From Hymenobacter rubidus (GTDB lineage: Bacteria > Bacteroidota > Bacteroidia > Cytophagales > Hymenobacteraceae): 64,000 nt of DNA. The stretch's first letter is position 1. Each line of letters starts with the position of its first letter. The notes below the pieces were generated by a model. The model was given only the letters and a program-made list of their open reading frames with translations. It was not told the DNA's origin and searched no databases. This document shows, one piece after another, positions 27,855-37,022 of this stretch. Position numbers and translations under genes: made by a program. Location of the stretch: positions 1 through 64,000 of the forward strand of contig NZ_JAERQF010000013.1 of assembly GCF_016734815.1 (NCBI RefSeq), in the 5' to 3' direction.

Positions 27855-29393
27855 TCAGCGCAGCTCGCTTACCAGCGTCACCACCGAGCGCGGCCCCACG
27901 ACTAGTGGCCGCCCGGCAGCCAGGGCCAGGCCAGGCTGTAAATCGGCGGTAGCCGAGGTGACGTAGGTGCGGCCGGTGCGCAGGCGCTGCCGCCCGGCCA
28001 GCTCGAGCTGCACGGTGGCGGGTGCGTCGTGGTCGTTCACCAGCACCACTACCAGCTGCTTGCCCGTTGGGCTGCGGTAGGCCGACACCAGCGGCTGGCC
28101 GGCACGGGTCGAGTCGGCCAGGGCCACGGGCAGGCGCACCGCACCGGGCCGCACGAAGCGGCTGTAGTTGCCCAGCGCCCACAGCATTTTGCTCGGGTAG
28201 TAGTTGCCGTCGGTCTTGTTCTTATCCACATACACCAGCCCGTCCTTGTAGTCGTAGGGCGAGATGGCCAGCCACCACTGCCAGGCCGCCGCGTTGCCCA
28301 CGGCCAAGTCGAGGTGAATGGTGCGGGCCAAGTACAGAGCCGGGGCCATGCCCAAATCGCGCGGGCCACCGTTGATTTCACCCGCATTGTCGCCCAGTAT
28401 GCAGTACTCGCTTTGCCAGTAGCGCAGGCCCGGCACCGCCGCTACCCGCGCCGCCAGGCGCTGCCGCACCGCCACCGCCGACGCAGCCGGCGAGGTGGTG
28501 AAGTAGCTATGCCCAGCTATAATGGGGGCCACCTGCGGCACCTTGGCCACAGAGGTAGGCGCGGCCGGTGCGCCGAAAAACGCGGCTATCTGGTCGCCCC
28601 GGCCGGGTTTGTCGGCCCATTCGTAGAGGTGGTTCAGCTTGCCGGCTTCGGGTATCAGCAGTTTAGTAGGCAATTTATTATCCACCAGCGCGGCGCTTAG
28701 GGCTTTCACCACTCCGGCTGCTTCGCGGTTGCGATAGGGGCTGCCCTCCTGCCCGCCGCTCCAGTCCCACTGCGGCTCGTTTATGGGGCTGAAATAGTCG
28801 AAGGTGATGCCCGTGGCTTGCCGCACGCCGGCCACTACCCTGGCGCAGTACGCCCCCAATGCGGCGTAGCGGGTCGAGTCGAGATTGGTCTGGTCGTGGT
28901 CGGCGTGGGCTTTACCGTTGCGGGTGAGGCCCACGGGCGGGCTGTTGAGGAAGGCCAGAAACTGCCGCACCCCGCGCCGCCGCGCCGCTTCCAGAAACCA
29001 GCGCTGCCCGGCCTGCCGCGTAAAATCGTAAGTGCCGTCGGGCTTTAGAAACGACTCGGCCCGCCGCCACTCGTCTTTAATGTCGCTGGCCGCGCCCTGC
29101 TCGGCGCTGCCCGCGCCCACGTTGAAGCGCCACATCGACAAGCCAATTCCTTTTGGCTGCCCATCAGGACTGGCCTCTTGGCTGAACAGCAGGTCGGCAA
29201 TGGCTTCTTTCTTGGCCGTTGGCCACTGGCCCACAAACTGACAGCTCCAGGCATCCGAAGCCGCGAAGTTGGCGATGGTCTGGGCCGGGTGGTCGGCATC
29301 GATGCGCACCATTACCGGACCCACTTGGGCGCGGGCCAGGCCGGGCAGGGCCAGCACCGCAACGAGCAGAAGGGACGTGAAGCTAGCGGGCAT
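27855..29393 (-). CDS. GH30 enzyme, endo-beta-1,6-galactanase-like (GH30_5)
   Basis: This 512-residue secreted enzyme (signal peptide ending LARAQ) has a TIM barrel plus beta-sandwich. Acid/base Glu206 is in YFSPINEPQWDW and nucleophile Glu329 in LRYWQSEYCIL. The overall pattern (IGLSMWRFNVGAGS, GDNAGEINGGPRDLG) is that of the Glyco_hydr_30_2 / GH30_5 group, whose characterised members are endo-beta-1,6-galactanases acting on arabinogalactan side chains. Only 1 bp separates its start from the stop of the upstream DUF2264 gene, so the two are tightly coupled. Confidence 0.88.
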   Translation of the reverse strand: MPASFTSLLLVAVLALPGLARAQVGPVMVRIDADHPAQTIANFAASDAWSCQFVGQWPTAKKEAIADLLFSQEASPDGQPKGIGLSMWRFNVGAGSAEQGAASDIKDEWRRAESFLKPDGTYDFTRQAGQRWFLEAARRRGVRQFLAFLNSPPVGLTRNGKAHADHDQTNLDSTRYAALGAYCARVVAGVRQATGITFDYFSPINEPQWDWSGGQEGSPYRNREAAGVVKALSAALVDNKLPTKLLIPEAGKLNHLYEWADKPGRGDQIAAFFGAPAAPTSVAKVPQVAPIIAGHSYFTTSPAASAVAVRQRLAARVAAVPGLRYWQSEYCILGDNAGEINGGPRDLGMAPALYLARTIHLDLAVGNAAAWQWWLAISPYDYKDGLVYVDKNKTDGNYYPSKMLWALGNYSRFVRPGAVRLPVALADSTRAGQPLVSAYRSPTGKQLVVVLVNDHDAPATVQLELAGRQRLRTGRTYVTSATADLQPGLALAAGRPLVVGPRSVVTLVSELR

Positions 29394-29394
29394 A

Positions 29395-31470
29395 TCAATC
29401 CGGGTAATTTAGTTGCCGCTGGCTGCCATCGGCCATCGTCACGGTCACGCGGCCCGCGACCGAAGTATTCAGCCGGCGCACGGGCAGCAACTCAGCATCG
29501 GTCCACTTCTCGCCCGATTTTTTCCACAGCAGTAGCGTCGCAAATGTTCCGGTAGCCGGCGCGGTGCTGCCTACGGCATCGAGCACAGTGCTGACTTGGG
29601 CAACCGGATGCAGGCCGGTGGCGTCCACGGCTTCTACCTGGTCCCAACCGGCCAGCGGTACCAGCGCGAGCTGGTAAGTACCATTGTCAATGAGACTGAC
29701 TTTGCGGCCTTTCACCTTGCGGGTGCTGCGCCGGATGGTACCCGTGAGGTTAGGCAGCGCATAGTGACCCAGGCGCAGGACGGTGGCCTCGGTACTGGCG
29801 TTCAGGTCGATGCGCAGGATGCCGTTGGGCAGCGGCATGTCGGCCAGACGCAGCTTGATGTTTGGGTTGGTTTCCAGCTCGGCGTTGCGGTAGTACGCGC
29901 CGTCCTCGAACTTTTTGAAGGTGTAGAGGCGTAGCGCTTCCCACTTTGCCTCCTTGTTTTTGAACACGTAGTTCATGGCCACCTCGCCGTTGGGCCCGTC
30001 GGCCTGCCAGGGGAAAGCACTGTTGTAGCTCAGCCGATTGTAGTTCTCGCTGGCCCGAAATGGCTCGCCCGCGCCGATGGCTTTAAAGTGGCACCATGCC
30101 CGGATTTCAGACGCGCCGATGTCGGCGTAATCCGTCAGCAGAATGCCGGGGCCGGGCAGGTAGGTATTCAGCACCTTGCCGGGGGCCAGCGCCCCGGTGC
30201 CCCAGGGACCTTCGTTTTCGATAGCTGTCCAGAACGGCGAGTCAGCCGGCGTGAGCAGGCCCAGGAAGATTTTGCTCAGCCAGTACATGCTGCCCCGGCA
30301 GCTATAGCTCTGCACGGCCGGGTCGAACTCGCCGTAGAAGCCTAGATTGGGCACGTTGTCCTGCAAAAAATCGGGGTTCTCCAAAAATTGCAGCAGCGTG
30401 CCCGAGGCAATGCGCCGCATCCAGCCGAAGTTGGTGTCGGCCTCGGGGCGCAGGCCCATCAGTGGGAACGGCACCGCCGCCGCAAAGCGGTAGCCGATGC
30501 TGCGGCCGTACATTATCATGCTACCGTCGCGGGCAAACATGTACGGGTAGCTGGCGCGCAGGGCGTTGAAGTTGGTGGTGAGCTGGGCCGCCACGGTGGG
30601 GTAGTGCGTACGGCTGTAGTATTCGGTCCAGAGCTTGCCGTACATCTGGAAGGCCCACATGCTGTAGTAGTCGTAGAACGGGGCGTCATGGTACCAGCCG
30701 TCGCCACGATAATGCATAAGCTGCTTCTGCAGGTATTCCTCCATCATCAGCTTGTTCACGGCATAGCCGCGCGTGTCGAAAAAGCTGAGCACGAAGATGT
30801 TGAAGTAGCGCCAGTTCTGCCCCACGGTGGGCCCGTCGCCGTAGCTGAGCATGGTGGCCGCCAGGGCATCTTTGGTGGCCCTGGGCAGCGGGTCCCACAG
30901 TATTTCGGGCGCCGCGAACAGCGCCACTGCCAGCCCGCCAAACTCGACCAGGTTCTGGCTGGGACCACCGTCCTTAGCGCGGGGCTTGATGAAGCCGGGG
31001 CTGGCCGGGTTCACCAGCTGGCTGATTTGGTGGCGGTAGTAGTCGGCCACTTTCACACCGTTCAGCGTCAGGCCGGGGTCTTCCTTGAGCAGCGGGGCGG
31101 CCATGAACAGAGTGCGGCATAGGCCTTCGAGCTTCTCGGTGGGCACCTGTCCTTCGTTGCGCGGGTAGCTCTTGCCGGGCTGCTTCGGGAATTGCATCGG
31201 GTCGTCCAGCGTATGCACGTAGCTGAACGCGCCGCTAAGCAGATAGCGGGCCGCGTCCTGCCAGTGCCGGCGCGTCATGCCGGTGAAAGGACTCAGCTGT
31301 TTATCAGGGTTTTTAACCTCGAATGGCAGCAGCTTCGTGGCAGCGGGGGCTACGTGCGTGTCGAAAAAAGCCGGTGCCGGTGCATTGGTCTGGGCGGCGG
31401 CGGACCTGGCGGCCAGCCCACCCAAGCCAAGCAGCGTGCAGAAAAACAGGCGGTAAGAAATGGCTAACAC
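29395..31470 (-). CDS. DUF2264 protein (GH154-like, candidate exo-beta-glucuronidase)
   Basis: The protein has 691 residues from a GTG start, with a signal peptide ending in SAAAQ. The DUF2264 alpha-toroid (about 35-420) contains GQNWRYFNIFV, GDGWYHDAPFYDYY and ARDGSMIMYGRSIGYR. A beta-sandwich of about 270 residues follows. To my knowledge DUF2264 corresponds to GH154, founded on a Bacteroides beta-glucuronidase (BT3677) from an arabinogalactan locus. The expected role is removal of glucuronic acid from beta-1,6-galactan side chains. It opens a tightly packed run with GH30. No clear operator was found upstream, so transcription may come from the susC2 promoter or an unseen internal one. Confidence 0.8.
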   Translation of the reverse strand: MLAISYRLFFCTLLGLGGLAARSAAAQTNAPAPAFFDTHVAPAATKLLPFEVKNPDKQLSPFTGMTRRHWQDAARYLLSGAFSYVHTLDDPMQFPKQPGKSYPRNEGQVPTEKLEGLCRTLFMAAPLLKEDPGLTLNGVKVADYYRHQISQLVNPASPGFIKPRAKDGGPSQNLVEFGGLAVALFAAPEILWDPLPRATKDALAATMLSYGDGPTVGQNWRYFNIFVLSFFDTRGYAVNKLMMEEYLQKQLMHYRGDGWYHDAPFYDYYSMWAFQMYGKLWTEYYSRTHYPTVAAQLTTNFNALRASYPYMFARDGSMIMYGRSIGYRFAAAVPFPLMGLRPEADTNFGWMRRIASGTLLQFLENPDFLQDNVPNLGFYGEFDPAVQSYSCRGSMYWLSKIFLGLLTPADSPFWTAIENEGPWGTGALAPGKVLNTYLPGPGILLTDYADIGASEIRAWCHFKAIGAGEPFRASENYNRLSYNSAFPWQADGPNGEVAMNYVFKNKEAKWEALRLYTFKKFEDGAYYRNAELETNPNIKLRLADMPLPNGILRIDLNASTEATVLRLGHYALPNLTGTIRRSTRKVKGRKVSLIDNGTYQLALVPLAGWDQVEAVDATGLHPVAQVSTVLDAVGSTAPATGTFATLLLWKKSGEKWTDAELLPVRRLNTSVAGRVTVTMADGSQRQLNYPD

Positions 31471-31530
31471 GTGAGGGAAAAAATGAAGCAGCTGTTTTTA
31501 CTGAAGAGCGGTGGGCTGGTCTGCCGTTCA

Positions 31531-31836
31531 TTACTGTAGTACTTCAAGCCAGCCCCGGCGCAGCTGGCCGCTCGGGGATATGGCGCAACAGGTAATAGTA
31601 GAGGCCCGGTGGCGGCCCTTGGGCAGCCCAGCGGTTGTCGTACCGGGCTTGCTCAAACACCCGCTGCCCCACCGATTAAAGACCTGCAAGCGCCAGTCGG
31701 CAGCTTCCAGGCCATCGAGCACGAAATAATTGTTGCGCCCGTCCCCGTTAGCCGTGATGATGTTGGGAATGAGGCCCACCGCTGGCTGGTTGGTGTTGCC
31801 GCTGCCGGGGCCATTTGGTCCACCCGACAGCGGCAA
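31531..31836 (-). pseudogene. Remnant of a T9SS type B (gliding-motility CHU_C) C-terminal domain
   Basis: The minus strand reads LIPNIITANGDGRNNYFVLD, then a W-x-LQVFNRWG segment, the hallmark of the CHU_C sorting domain. Just after RWG the domain continues in a different frame (VFEQARYDNRWAAQG, PPPGLYYYLLRH) and then returns to the first frame (SGQLRRGWLEVLQ, stop). Two opposite frameshifts therefore interrupt an otherwise recognisable domain. No signal peptide or body of the protein is present upstream, so this is the tail of a lost secreted protein. Confidence 0.75.
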
Positions 31837-31855
31837 ACGGGCATTGGACTAACAT

Positions 31856-31969
31856 ACAAACGCACGGCTCCGACCAGCGACCAGGAAGAGTCCCACCTCT
31901 CATCTGGCCAGCCACCCGATTGGGGCGGCGCCCGCTCACTCAATTGCCTGGTCGGAGCAGTACGTTTGT
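31856..31969. repeat. Imperfect 22-bp inverted repeat
   Basis: Arms 31856-31877 and 31948-31969 match at all but three positions (core GCTCCGACCAG / CTGGTCGGAGC) and flank 70 bp. They could be ends of a tiny non-autonomous element or a transcript hairpin. There is no open frame between them. Confidence 0.55.
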
Positions 31970-32058
31970 TAGGGTTGATGGCTATTTCTGCCAGCGAAAT
32001 GTGTTGAAGAACTTGGCATCGTTCAAATTGCTCAAATCCGGTTCGGACGGGGCCTCTC

Positions 32059-33216
32059 CTATTGCGCGGTGGGGGCTTTGTCTTTGAGTTGATTGAACGC
32101 ATTCAGGTCCCAGCGGTCGGCCCAGCGCAGCCGGGGCTGGTCGCCTTCGAAGGACAGCGGCAGCCAGATGTAGCCCCCGTCGATGGGGTTTTTCGGCGTC
32201 CAGCGGTCAGCCATGAAAATGAAGGAGTCAGCCTTGCCCGCCACCGGCAGAATGTAGGTACTCTGCGAATTGTAGGTGATGTTGGCCTGCAGGCCGGTGG
32301 CCGGGTTATCCAGCTGCTTCCACGGCCCCCAGACGGACGACGCCACGAACGAGCGGGCCGCGTTGGGCGCCCAGCCGGTGCAGCCCGAGGTGAGGAGGTA
32401 GTACTTGCCGTCCTTTTTACACAGGGCCGGCGCCTCGTTATGCCCGGCTGGCGCAATGGTGTTCCAGCGGCCGGTAAAACCCTGGTAGTCATCGGTCAGT
32501 TCGGCGACGTGCAGCGTCAGGTTGTCTTCGGAAGAGTGGATGTTGTAGGCTTTACCGTCATCGTCCACAAACACCGTCATGTCGCGGGCCATCTGGCCGG
32601 GCTGGAAATCGCGCCGGATGAACAGGCCTTCGGCCACGGCCTTGGTCCAGTCGGGCGTCCACCATTTCAGGTCCTTTTCGCCCGGCCGGTGCTGTTTCCA
32701 CTCCTCCTTGAAGCCCAGCGGCCACTGGCCGGCGCCGGGGCGGTACGAGCGCACGTACTGGTACGGCCCGGTGGCTTTGTCGCTCACGGCCACGGCGGTG
32801 CGGGCGGCCGCGTAGCCCTGGCCCTTCAGCTCCAGGTGAAACCACATCACGTACTTGCCTGTCTTCTTATTGAACACCACTTTGGGTCGCTCTAGAATGC
32901 AGCCCTTCTCGATTTCGGAGCCGGAGCCGTCGGGTGCCACGGCCAAGGCAATGCCCTCATCCTGCCAGTTATAGAGGTCTTTGGAGGAGTAGCAATGCAC
33001 GCCCACCTGGGCGCTGTTGCCCTTGGGCCCGGCAACCTTGTGCTCGCCAAACAGGTAGTAGCGGCCCTGGTCGTAGAGGGCGCCCGCGCCGTGGGCGTTG
33101 AGGTGAGCGCCCTTGTTGTCGGGCCACGTCTTGCCGGGCTCGAAGGCAGTGCGCGTCTGCGCCGGGGCGCTGCCGGCCAGCGCCAGCAATGCCATGGCCA
33201 AAAATGTCTTTTTCAT
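32059..33216 (-). CDS. GH43_24-like exo-beta-1,3-galactanase
   Basis: The protein has 385 residues with a signal peptide (MKKTFLAMALLALAGSAPAQ). The opening LNAHGAGALYDQGRYYLFGE is characteristic of the GH43_24 exo-beta-1,3-galactanases. Equivalents of the fungal Gal43A catalytic residues appear as Glu109 (ILERPKV), Glu261 (GHNEAPAL, acid) and Gln318 (YNSQSTYI, the unusual Gln taking the base's place). The spacing between the first and second is about 45 residues longer than in the fungal enzyme, from an insertion around 155-205. The product would release galactose, or 1,6-branched units by bypassing side chains, from the backbone. The start lies 4 bp after the GH35 stop, so they are coupled. 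Confidence 0.87.
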   Translation of the reverse strand: MKKTFLAMALLALAGSAPAQTRTAFEPGKTWPDNKGAHLNAHGAGALYDQGRYYLFGEHKVAGPKGNSAQVGVHCYSSKDLYNWQDEGIALAVAPDGSGSEIEKGCILERPKVVFNKKTGKYVMWFHLELKGQGYAAARTAVAVSDKATGPYQYVRSYRPGAGQWPLGFKEEWKQHRPGEKDLKWWTPDWTKAVAEGLFIRRDFQPGQMARDMTVFVDDDGKAYNIHSSEDNLTLHVAELTDDYQGFTGRWNTIAPAGHNEAPALCKKDGKYYLLTSGCTGWAPNAARSFVASSVWGPWKQLDNPATGLQANITYNSQSTYILPVAGKADSFIFMADRWTPKNPIDGGYIWLPLSFEGDQPRLRWADRWDLNAFNQLKDKAPTAQ

Positions 33217-33219
33217 GGC

Positions 33220-35079
33220 TCAGTCGTTGGTGGTGGTGGCCACACCCGGCTGCAGGTCGTTCAGGATGGCGTGGTCGAGGAAGGGCAGCTTGGTTTGCTC
33301 GGGCTTGAGCAGCTCCAGCACGGCGATGGTATTCTGGCCTTTTTTTAGCCACTCGGCCGGTACGTACAGGGTTTGCTGGGGGCCGATGGCCCAGTAGCGG
33401 CCCAAGTTGTGGCCGTTCACCCACACCACGCCCTTGCCCCAGGTGCGCAGGTCGAGGTAGGTATCCACCGGCTTGTCCACGTTGAAGGCGATAGAGCGGA
33501 TGGTGGGGGCGCTGGTTGCGGTCAGGGCGCGGCCGCTGGTTTTTGCCAGCGTGGGGGCCTGGTCGAAGGGCAGGCCGAACATCTTCCAGCTTTTCACCTC
33601 GGTGCCGCCCAGGCTCACGCTTTTGGTAATGCCTTTATTATTCTGAAGCAGGTACTCGCCGAAGTTGACGCGGCCGAGGTTTTCTACCAGAATATCCAGC
33701 TGCACCGGCCCGGCGGGCAAAGCCACCTCTAGGGCGTCCTGCCGCAGGCGGCGGTCGAGGGTGCCCACGCGCTTGCCGTTCACCATCACCACGGCATAGT
33801 CGCGCAGGTCACTGATTTTAAGCTTTTGGGTACCGCCACCGGTCACCGTGGCGCGGTAGAGCACAAAGCCGTAGGCTTGTTTCAGAGCCTCGAACGTGAG
33901 CGGGGTGGCGCTGGCCACCGGCGCGGGCAGGCGGTCGAGCAGGCTGGAATTCTGCGTGAACTGTAGCGCGGGCAGAGCCACGCTGGGCTTGGCCGCGGGC
34001 ACGGCCGGCAGGGGCTGGCCGGCTGGCCGGTACTTGGCAATGACTTCGCGGAAGGCCAGGAACTTGGGCGTGGCGTTGCCGGCTTCGTCCAGCGGCGCGT
34101 CGTAGTCGTAGCTGCTGATTTGGGGCTCGTAGTGCGAGGAGTCGCCCTTGTAGTTGGCGCCGTTCATGAAGCCGCGCGTGGTGCCGCCGTGGAACATGTA
34201 CATGTTGATGCTCATGCCCGCGCGCAGCACCGAATCCAGGCCCGGCGTGTAGTTGCGGGCCGGCACGGTGTGGTGCTTGGTGCCCCACCAGTCGAACCAT
34301 GCCGGGTACCACTCGGCCACGTAGTAAGGGCCCTTGCCACCGTGGTTAGCTTGCACCAGCTTGCGAATCTGGCTGGGCTTGTCGGTGCCGTTCACGGCGG
34401 GCAGCAGGCCGGGCAGGTGGCCAGCGGCCACGTCGCGCACGGGGTCGCAGGTATAGAGCAGGCCGTCAAAACCCACCTCCTCGAATAGCTTTTTATTCGA
34501 GGCCAGATACGCCTTATCGGAGCCGTAGGAGCCGTACTCGTTTTCCACCTGCACCATCAGGATGGGACCGCCGTGGTTGACTTGCAGCGGGGCCAGCTGC
34601 TTGGCCACGGCCTGCAGGTAGCGGCGGTAGGCGGCCACGTACTGCGGCTCCTGGCTGCGCACTTTCAGGCCCGCAATGTTCTGCAGCCAGTAGGGGTAGC
34701 CGCCAAATTCCCACTCGGCGCACACGTAAGGGCTGGGGCGCAATACCACCCACAGGCCTTCCTCCTGGGCCATTTTCACGAAGGCGGCCACGTCGTTATT
34801 GCCCGTGAAATCGTACTGACCCGGCTGCGGCTCGTGCGCGTTCCAGAACACGTAGGTGCCCACCGTATTCAGGCCCATGGCCTTGGCCATTTTCAGGCGC
34901 TGGCGCCAAGCCTCGCGCGGAATGCGGGGGTAGTGCAGCTCGCCCGAAATCATCTGAAACGGCTTGCCATCGAGCAAAAACTGCTCGGCGCCCAGCGTGA
35001 AGGTGTGCGCGGGCGTGGGGGCCGGCGTAGCAGATAAACCCAGGCCACCGGCCAGCAGTAAGGGCAGCAGGCGGCGCAT
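33220..35079 (-). CDS. GH35 beta-galactosidase
   Basis: The protein has 619 residues from ATG 35079 (MRRLLPLLLAGG, clean signal peptide); an upstream start at 35127 would add a non-signal leader. The TIM barrel has SGELHYPRIPREAW, the acid/base motif QVENEYGSYG (Glu179/Glu181) and nucleophile Glu256 in VAEWYPAW. Beta-sandwich modules follow, ending in the galactose-binding-like segment WVNGHNLGRYWAIG. It should release terminal beta-galactose. It is the first enzyme gene after susD1, separated by a 38-bp inverted repeat, and is coupled to the GH43_24 gene. Confidence 0.92.
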   Translation of the reverse strand: MRRLLPLLLAGGLGLSATPAPTPAHTFTLGAEQFLLDGKPFQMISGELHYPRIPREAWRQRLKMAKAMGLNTVGTYVFWNAHEPQPGQYDFTGNNDVAAFVKMAQEEGLWVVLRPSPYVCAEWEFGGYPYWLQNIAGLKVRSQEPQYVAAYRRYLQAVAKQLAPLQVNHGGPILMVQVENEYGSYGSDKAYLASNKKLFEEVGFDGLLYTCDPVRDVAAGHLPGLLPAVNGTDKPSQIRKLVQANHGGKGPYYVAEWYPAWFDWWGTKHHTVPARNYTPGLDSVLRAGMSINMYMFHGGTTRGFMNGANYKGDSSHYEPQISSYDYDAPLDEAGNATPKFLAFREVIAKYRPAGQPLPAVPAAKPSVALPALQFTQNSSLLDRLPAPVASATPLTFEALKQAYGFVLYRATVTGGGTQKLKISDLRDYAVVMVNGKRVGTLDRRLRQDALEVALPAGPVQLDILVENLGRVNFGEYLLQNNKGITKSVSLGGTEVKSWKMFGLPFDQAPTLAKTSGRALTATSAPTIRSIAFNVDKPVDTYLDLRTWGKGVVWVNGHNLGRYWAIGPQQTLYVPAEWLKKGQNTIAVLELLKPEQTKLPFLDHAILNDLQPGVATTTND

Positions 35080-35174
35080 GGGGCGGTGGAAAGAGATAAT
35101 GGCAGCGGACATAAATCTGATAATCAACGGGTGGTTTGTCGGGCGAAGCGTATACGCAGCATTCCTACCGCGTT

Positions 35175-35278
35175 ACCTCACCCCCGGCCCCTCTCCCGCG
35201 GAGAGGGGAGCCACGGCGGCGCAAACGCCTGCAATCGTTCGGCTCCCCTCTCCGCGGGAGAGGGGCCGGGGGTGAGGT
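35175..35278. repeat. Perfect 38-bp inverted repeat between susD1 and GH35
   Basis: Arms 35175-35212 and 35241-35278 are exact reverse complements with a 28-nt loop. Each arm is itself nearly palindromic (CCCCTCTCC-CGC-GGAGAGGGG). It ends 10 bp from the susD1 stop. Read through, the RNA would fold extremely stably, so it may act as an attenuator or processing and stability hairpin that sets susCD above the enzymes. It has the look of a dispersed repeat. Confidence 0.92.
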
Positions 35279-35287
35279 GATAAAGCC

Positions 35288-37000
35288 CTACCAGCCGGGG
35301 TTCTGGCGCATGAGGGGCACCTTGCGGATTTCGCCGTCGGGGATGGGCAGCAGGTACATCTCGGGGCGGAAGTTGTGGCGGCGAATGCTCGACACCACGT
35401 TGTAGGTGTAGGTGAAGTTGGGCGTGGTGCCGCTGCGCACGATGCGCATGCGGTTGTTGTAGGCGTTGTTGGTCACCATCGCAATTTTCCAGCGGCGGAT
35501 GTCGTGCCAGCGGTGGTCTTCGTAGGCCAGCTCGATGCGGCGCTCGTTCTGGATGAAGGTGCGCAACTGGGCCTGGCTAATGCCGGCCGGGATGCCGTAG
35601 CGGCCATCGGTGCCGGCGTCGATGCCGGCGCGGCGGCGCAATTCTATCAGCTTGGGCACGGCCAGCGTGGTTTGGCCGGTTTCGTTGATGGCCTCGGCGT
35701 AATTGAGCAGAATTTCGGCGTAGCGCAGCAGCGGCCAGGCGCGCTGGGTGTTGGCCGAAGAAAGCGCGTCGCACATCTTGCGGCAGTAGTAGCCGGTCAC
35801 GGATGTGGTGCCGTCGAAGCCATCGGAAGCGGCGCCTTCGTAGGTGTTCACCGGCGCCATGGCCCCGCTCAGGAACAGCAGGGACTGGTTGTAGATGATG
35901 GTGTTGTAGAAGCGCGGGTCGCGGTTCACGTAGGGGTTGGTGGCCACGTAACCCGAGGTGGGGTCGGTGATGGGCTTGCCGCTCTTCATGGGAAAGGCGT
36001 CCACGATGTTCTGGGTTGGCATGGCGTTCCAGGCCCCGCCGCGGGTGGGCGGGAAGTAGAAGCCTTCCATGTCGCGGTTGGCGCCGCGGTTGAAGGGCAG
36101 GATGTATTCGGTGTTCACGCGCTGCAGAAACAGCGAGTAGAAGCCGTTGCCGGGGGCCGTGGCGTTGTCCTCCACCAGCGCATATTGGTTCAAGTTAATC
36201 ACGGCCTGGGCCGCGTCGGCGGCAGCCTGCCAGCGGCTTACGTTATACGTCGGGTAGCTCACGACGGCCGCCAGGCTGGGGTCCTGAGTTTCGGCCCCGC
36301 CGTTGAAGAGCGGGCTGGCGGCCTCCAGCAGCAGGCGGCTTTTCAGGCCCAGGGCGGCGCCGCTGGTGATGCGGCCGTAGTCGGTGCCATTCTGGTTGGC
36401 GCGGCTGGTGAGCCCGGCGGCGCAGGCATCCAGCTCGCTGCTCAGGTAGGCCACGCAGTCGGCGTACGAATCGCGGGGTTGGTTGATGACGTCTTCGATG
36501 CCATAGACCTTGTCGCCAATCAGCGGCATGCCGCCGAAGCACACCAGCAGCTGCTCGTAGTAGTAGGCCCGCAGGAAGCGCGCCTCCAGCGCCAGCCGGT
36601 TTTTGGTCGATTGGGCCAGCGGCGTGGTGGGCAGCTTGCTCAGCAGCAGGTTGCAGCGCCGGATGTTGGCCCAGGGCAAATCGTAGAATTCCGGGAACGG
36701 AAAGTTGAGCGGCGTGAGGGTGCCGCTGTAGAGCACCACGGCCTTCTGGCCCGAGCCCGAGTAGCGGTATTCGGCGTCGTCGGTGGCTTCTTCGGTGTTG
36801 CCGTGCGAGTCCCAGCGGCCCTTCGCGAAGCTGAAACCCATGTCGGCGTACACGCGCGAGAGAAAGGAAAACGTGCGCAGGCTATCGGAAAACACCGTGT
36901 CTTCGGTGAGGGCGCTGGTGCGCGGCTCCAGGAAGTCGTCCTTTTTGCAGGCCGTGGTCAGGGCAACCCCGGCCAGTAGCAATCCAAGTAACTTTTTCAT
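35288..37000 (-). CDS. SusD-like surface glycan-binding lipoprotein 1
   Basis: This 570-residue RagB/SusD protein has a signal peptide with lipobox TTAC (Cys18), a TPR-type helical core (LPWANIRRCNLLLSKL, ALEARFLRAYYYEQL) and the SusD C-terminal pattern (RRIELAYEDHRWHDIRRWK, ending MRQNPGW). It caps the SusC barrel at 37023 and binds oligosaccharide at the cell surface. It starts 23 bp after that gene's stop. The ligand cannot be inferred from the fold alone. Confidence 0.95.
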   Translation of the reverse strand: MKKLLGLLLAGVALTTACKKDDFLEPRTSALTEDTVFSDSLRTFSFLSRVYADMGFSFAKGRWDSHGNTEEATDDAEYRYSGSGQKAVVLYSGTLTPLNFPFPEFYDLPWANIRRCNLLLSKLPTTPLAQSTKNRLALEARFLRAYYYEQLLVCFGGMPLIGDKVYGIEDVINQPRDSYADCVAYLSSELDACAAGLTSRANQNGTDYGRITSGAALGLKSRLLLEAASPLFNGGAETQDPSLAAVVSYPTYNVSRWQAAADAAQAVINLNQYALVEDNATAPGNGFYSLFLQRVNTEYILPFNRGANRDMEGFYFPPTRGGAWNAMPTQNIVDAFPMKSGKPITDPTSGYVATNPYVNRDPRFYNTIIYNQSLLFLSGAMAPVNTYEGAASDGFDGTTSVTGYYCRKMCDALSSANTQRAWPLLRYAEILLNYAEAINETGQTTLAVPKLIELRRRAGIDAGTDGRYGIPAGISQAQLRTFIQNERRIELAYEDHRWHDIRRWKIAMVTNNAYNNRMRIVRSGTTPNFTYTYNVVSSIRRHNFRPEMYLLPIPDGEIRKVPLMRQNPGW

Positions 37001-37022
37001 ATCAGATGGGTGGGAAGTCGGG

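Larger units (their letters stand above)
31471..32058. other. 588-bp gap inside the PUL holding gene debris
   Basis: This is the largest break among the minus-strand enzyme genes. It holds a frameshifted remnant of a T9SS type B (CHU_C) sorting domain at 31531-31836 and an imperfect 22-bp inverted repeat at 31856-31969. No intact gene is seen. It suggests loss of a larger exoprotein gene or an excised element between DUF2264 and GH43_24. Confidence 0.6.
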
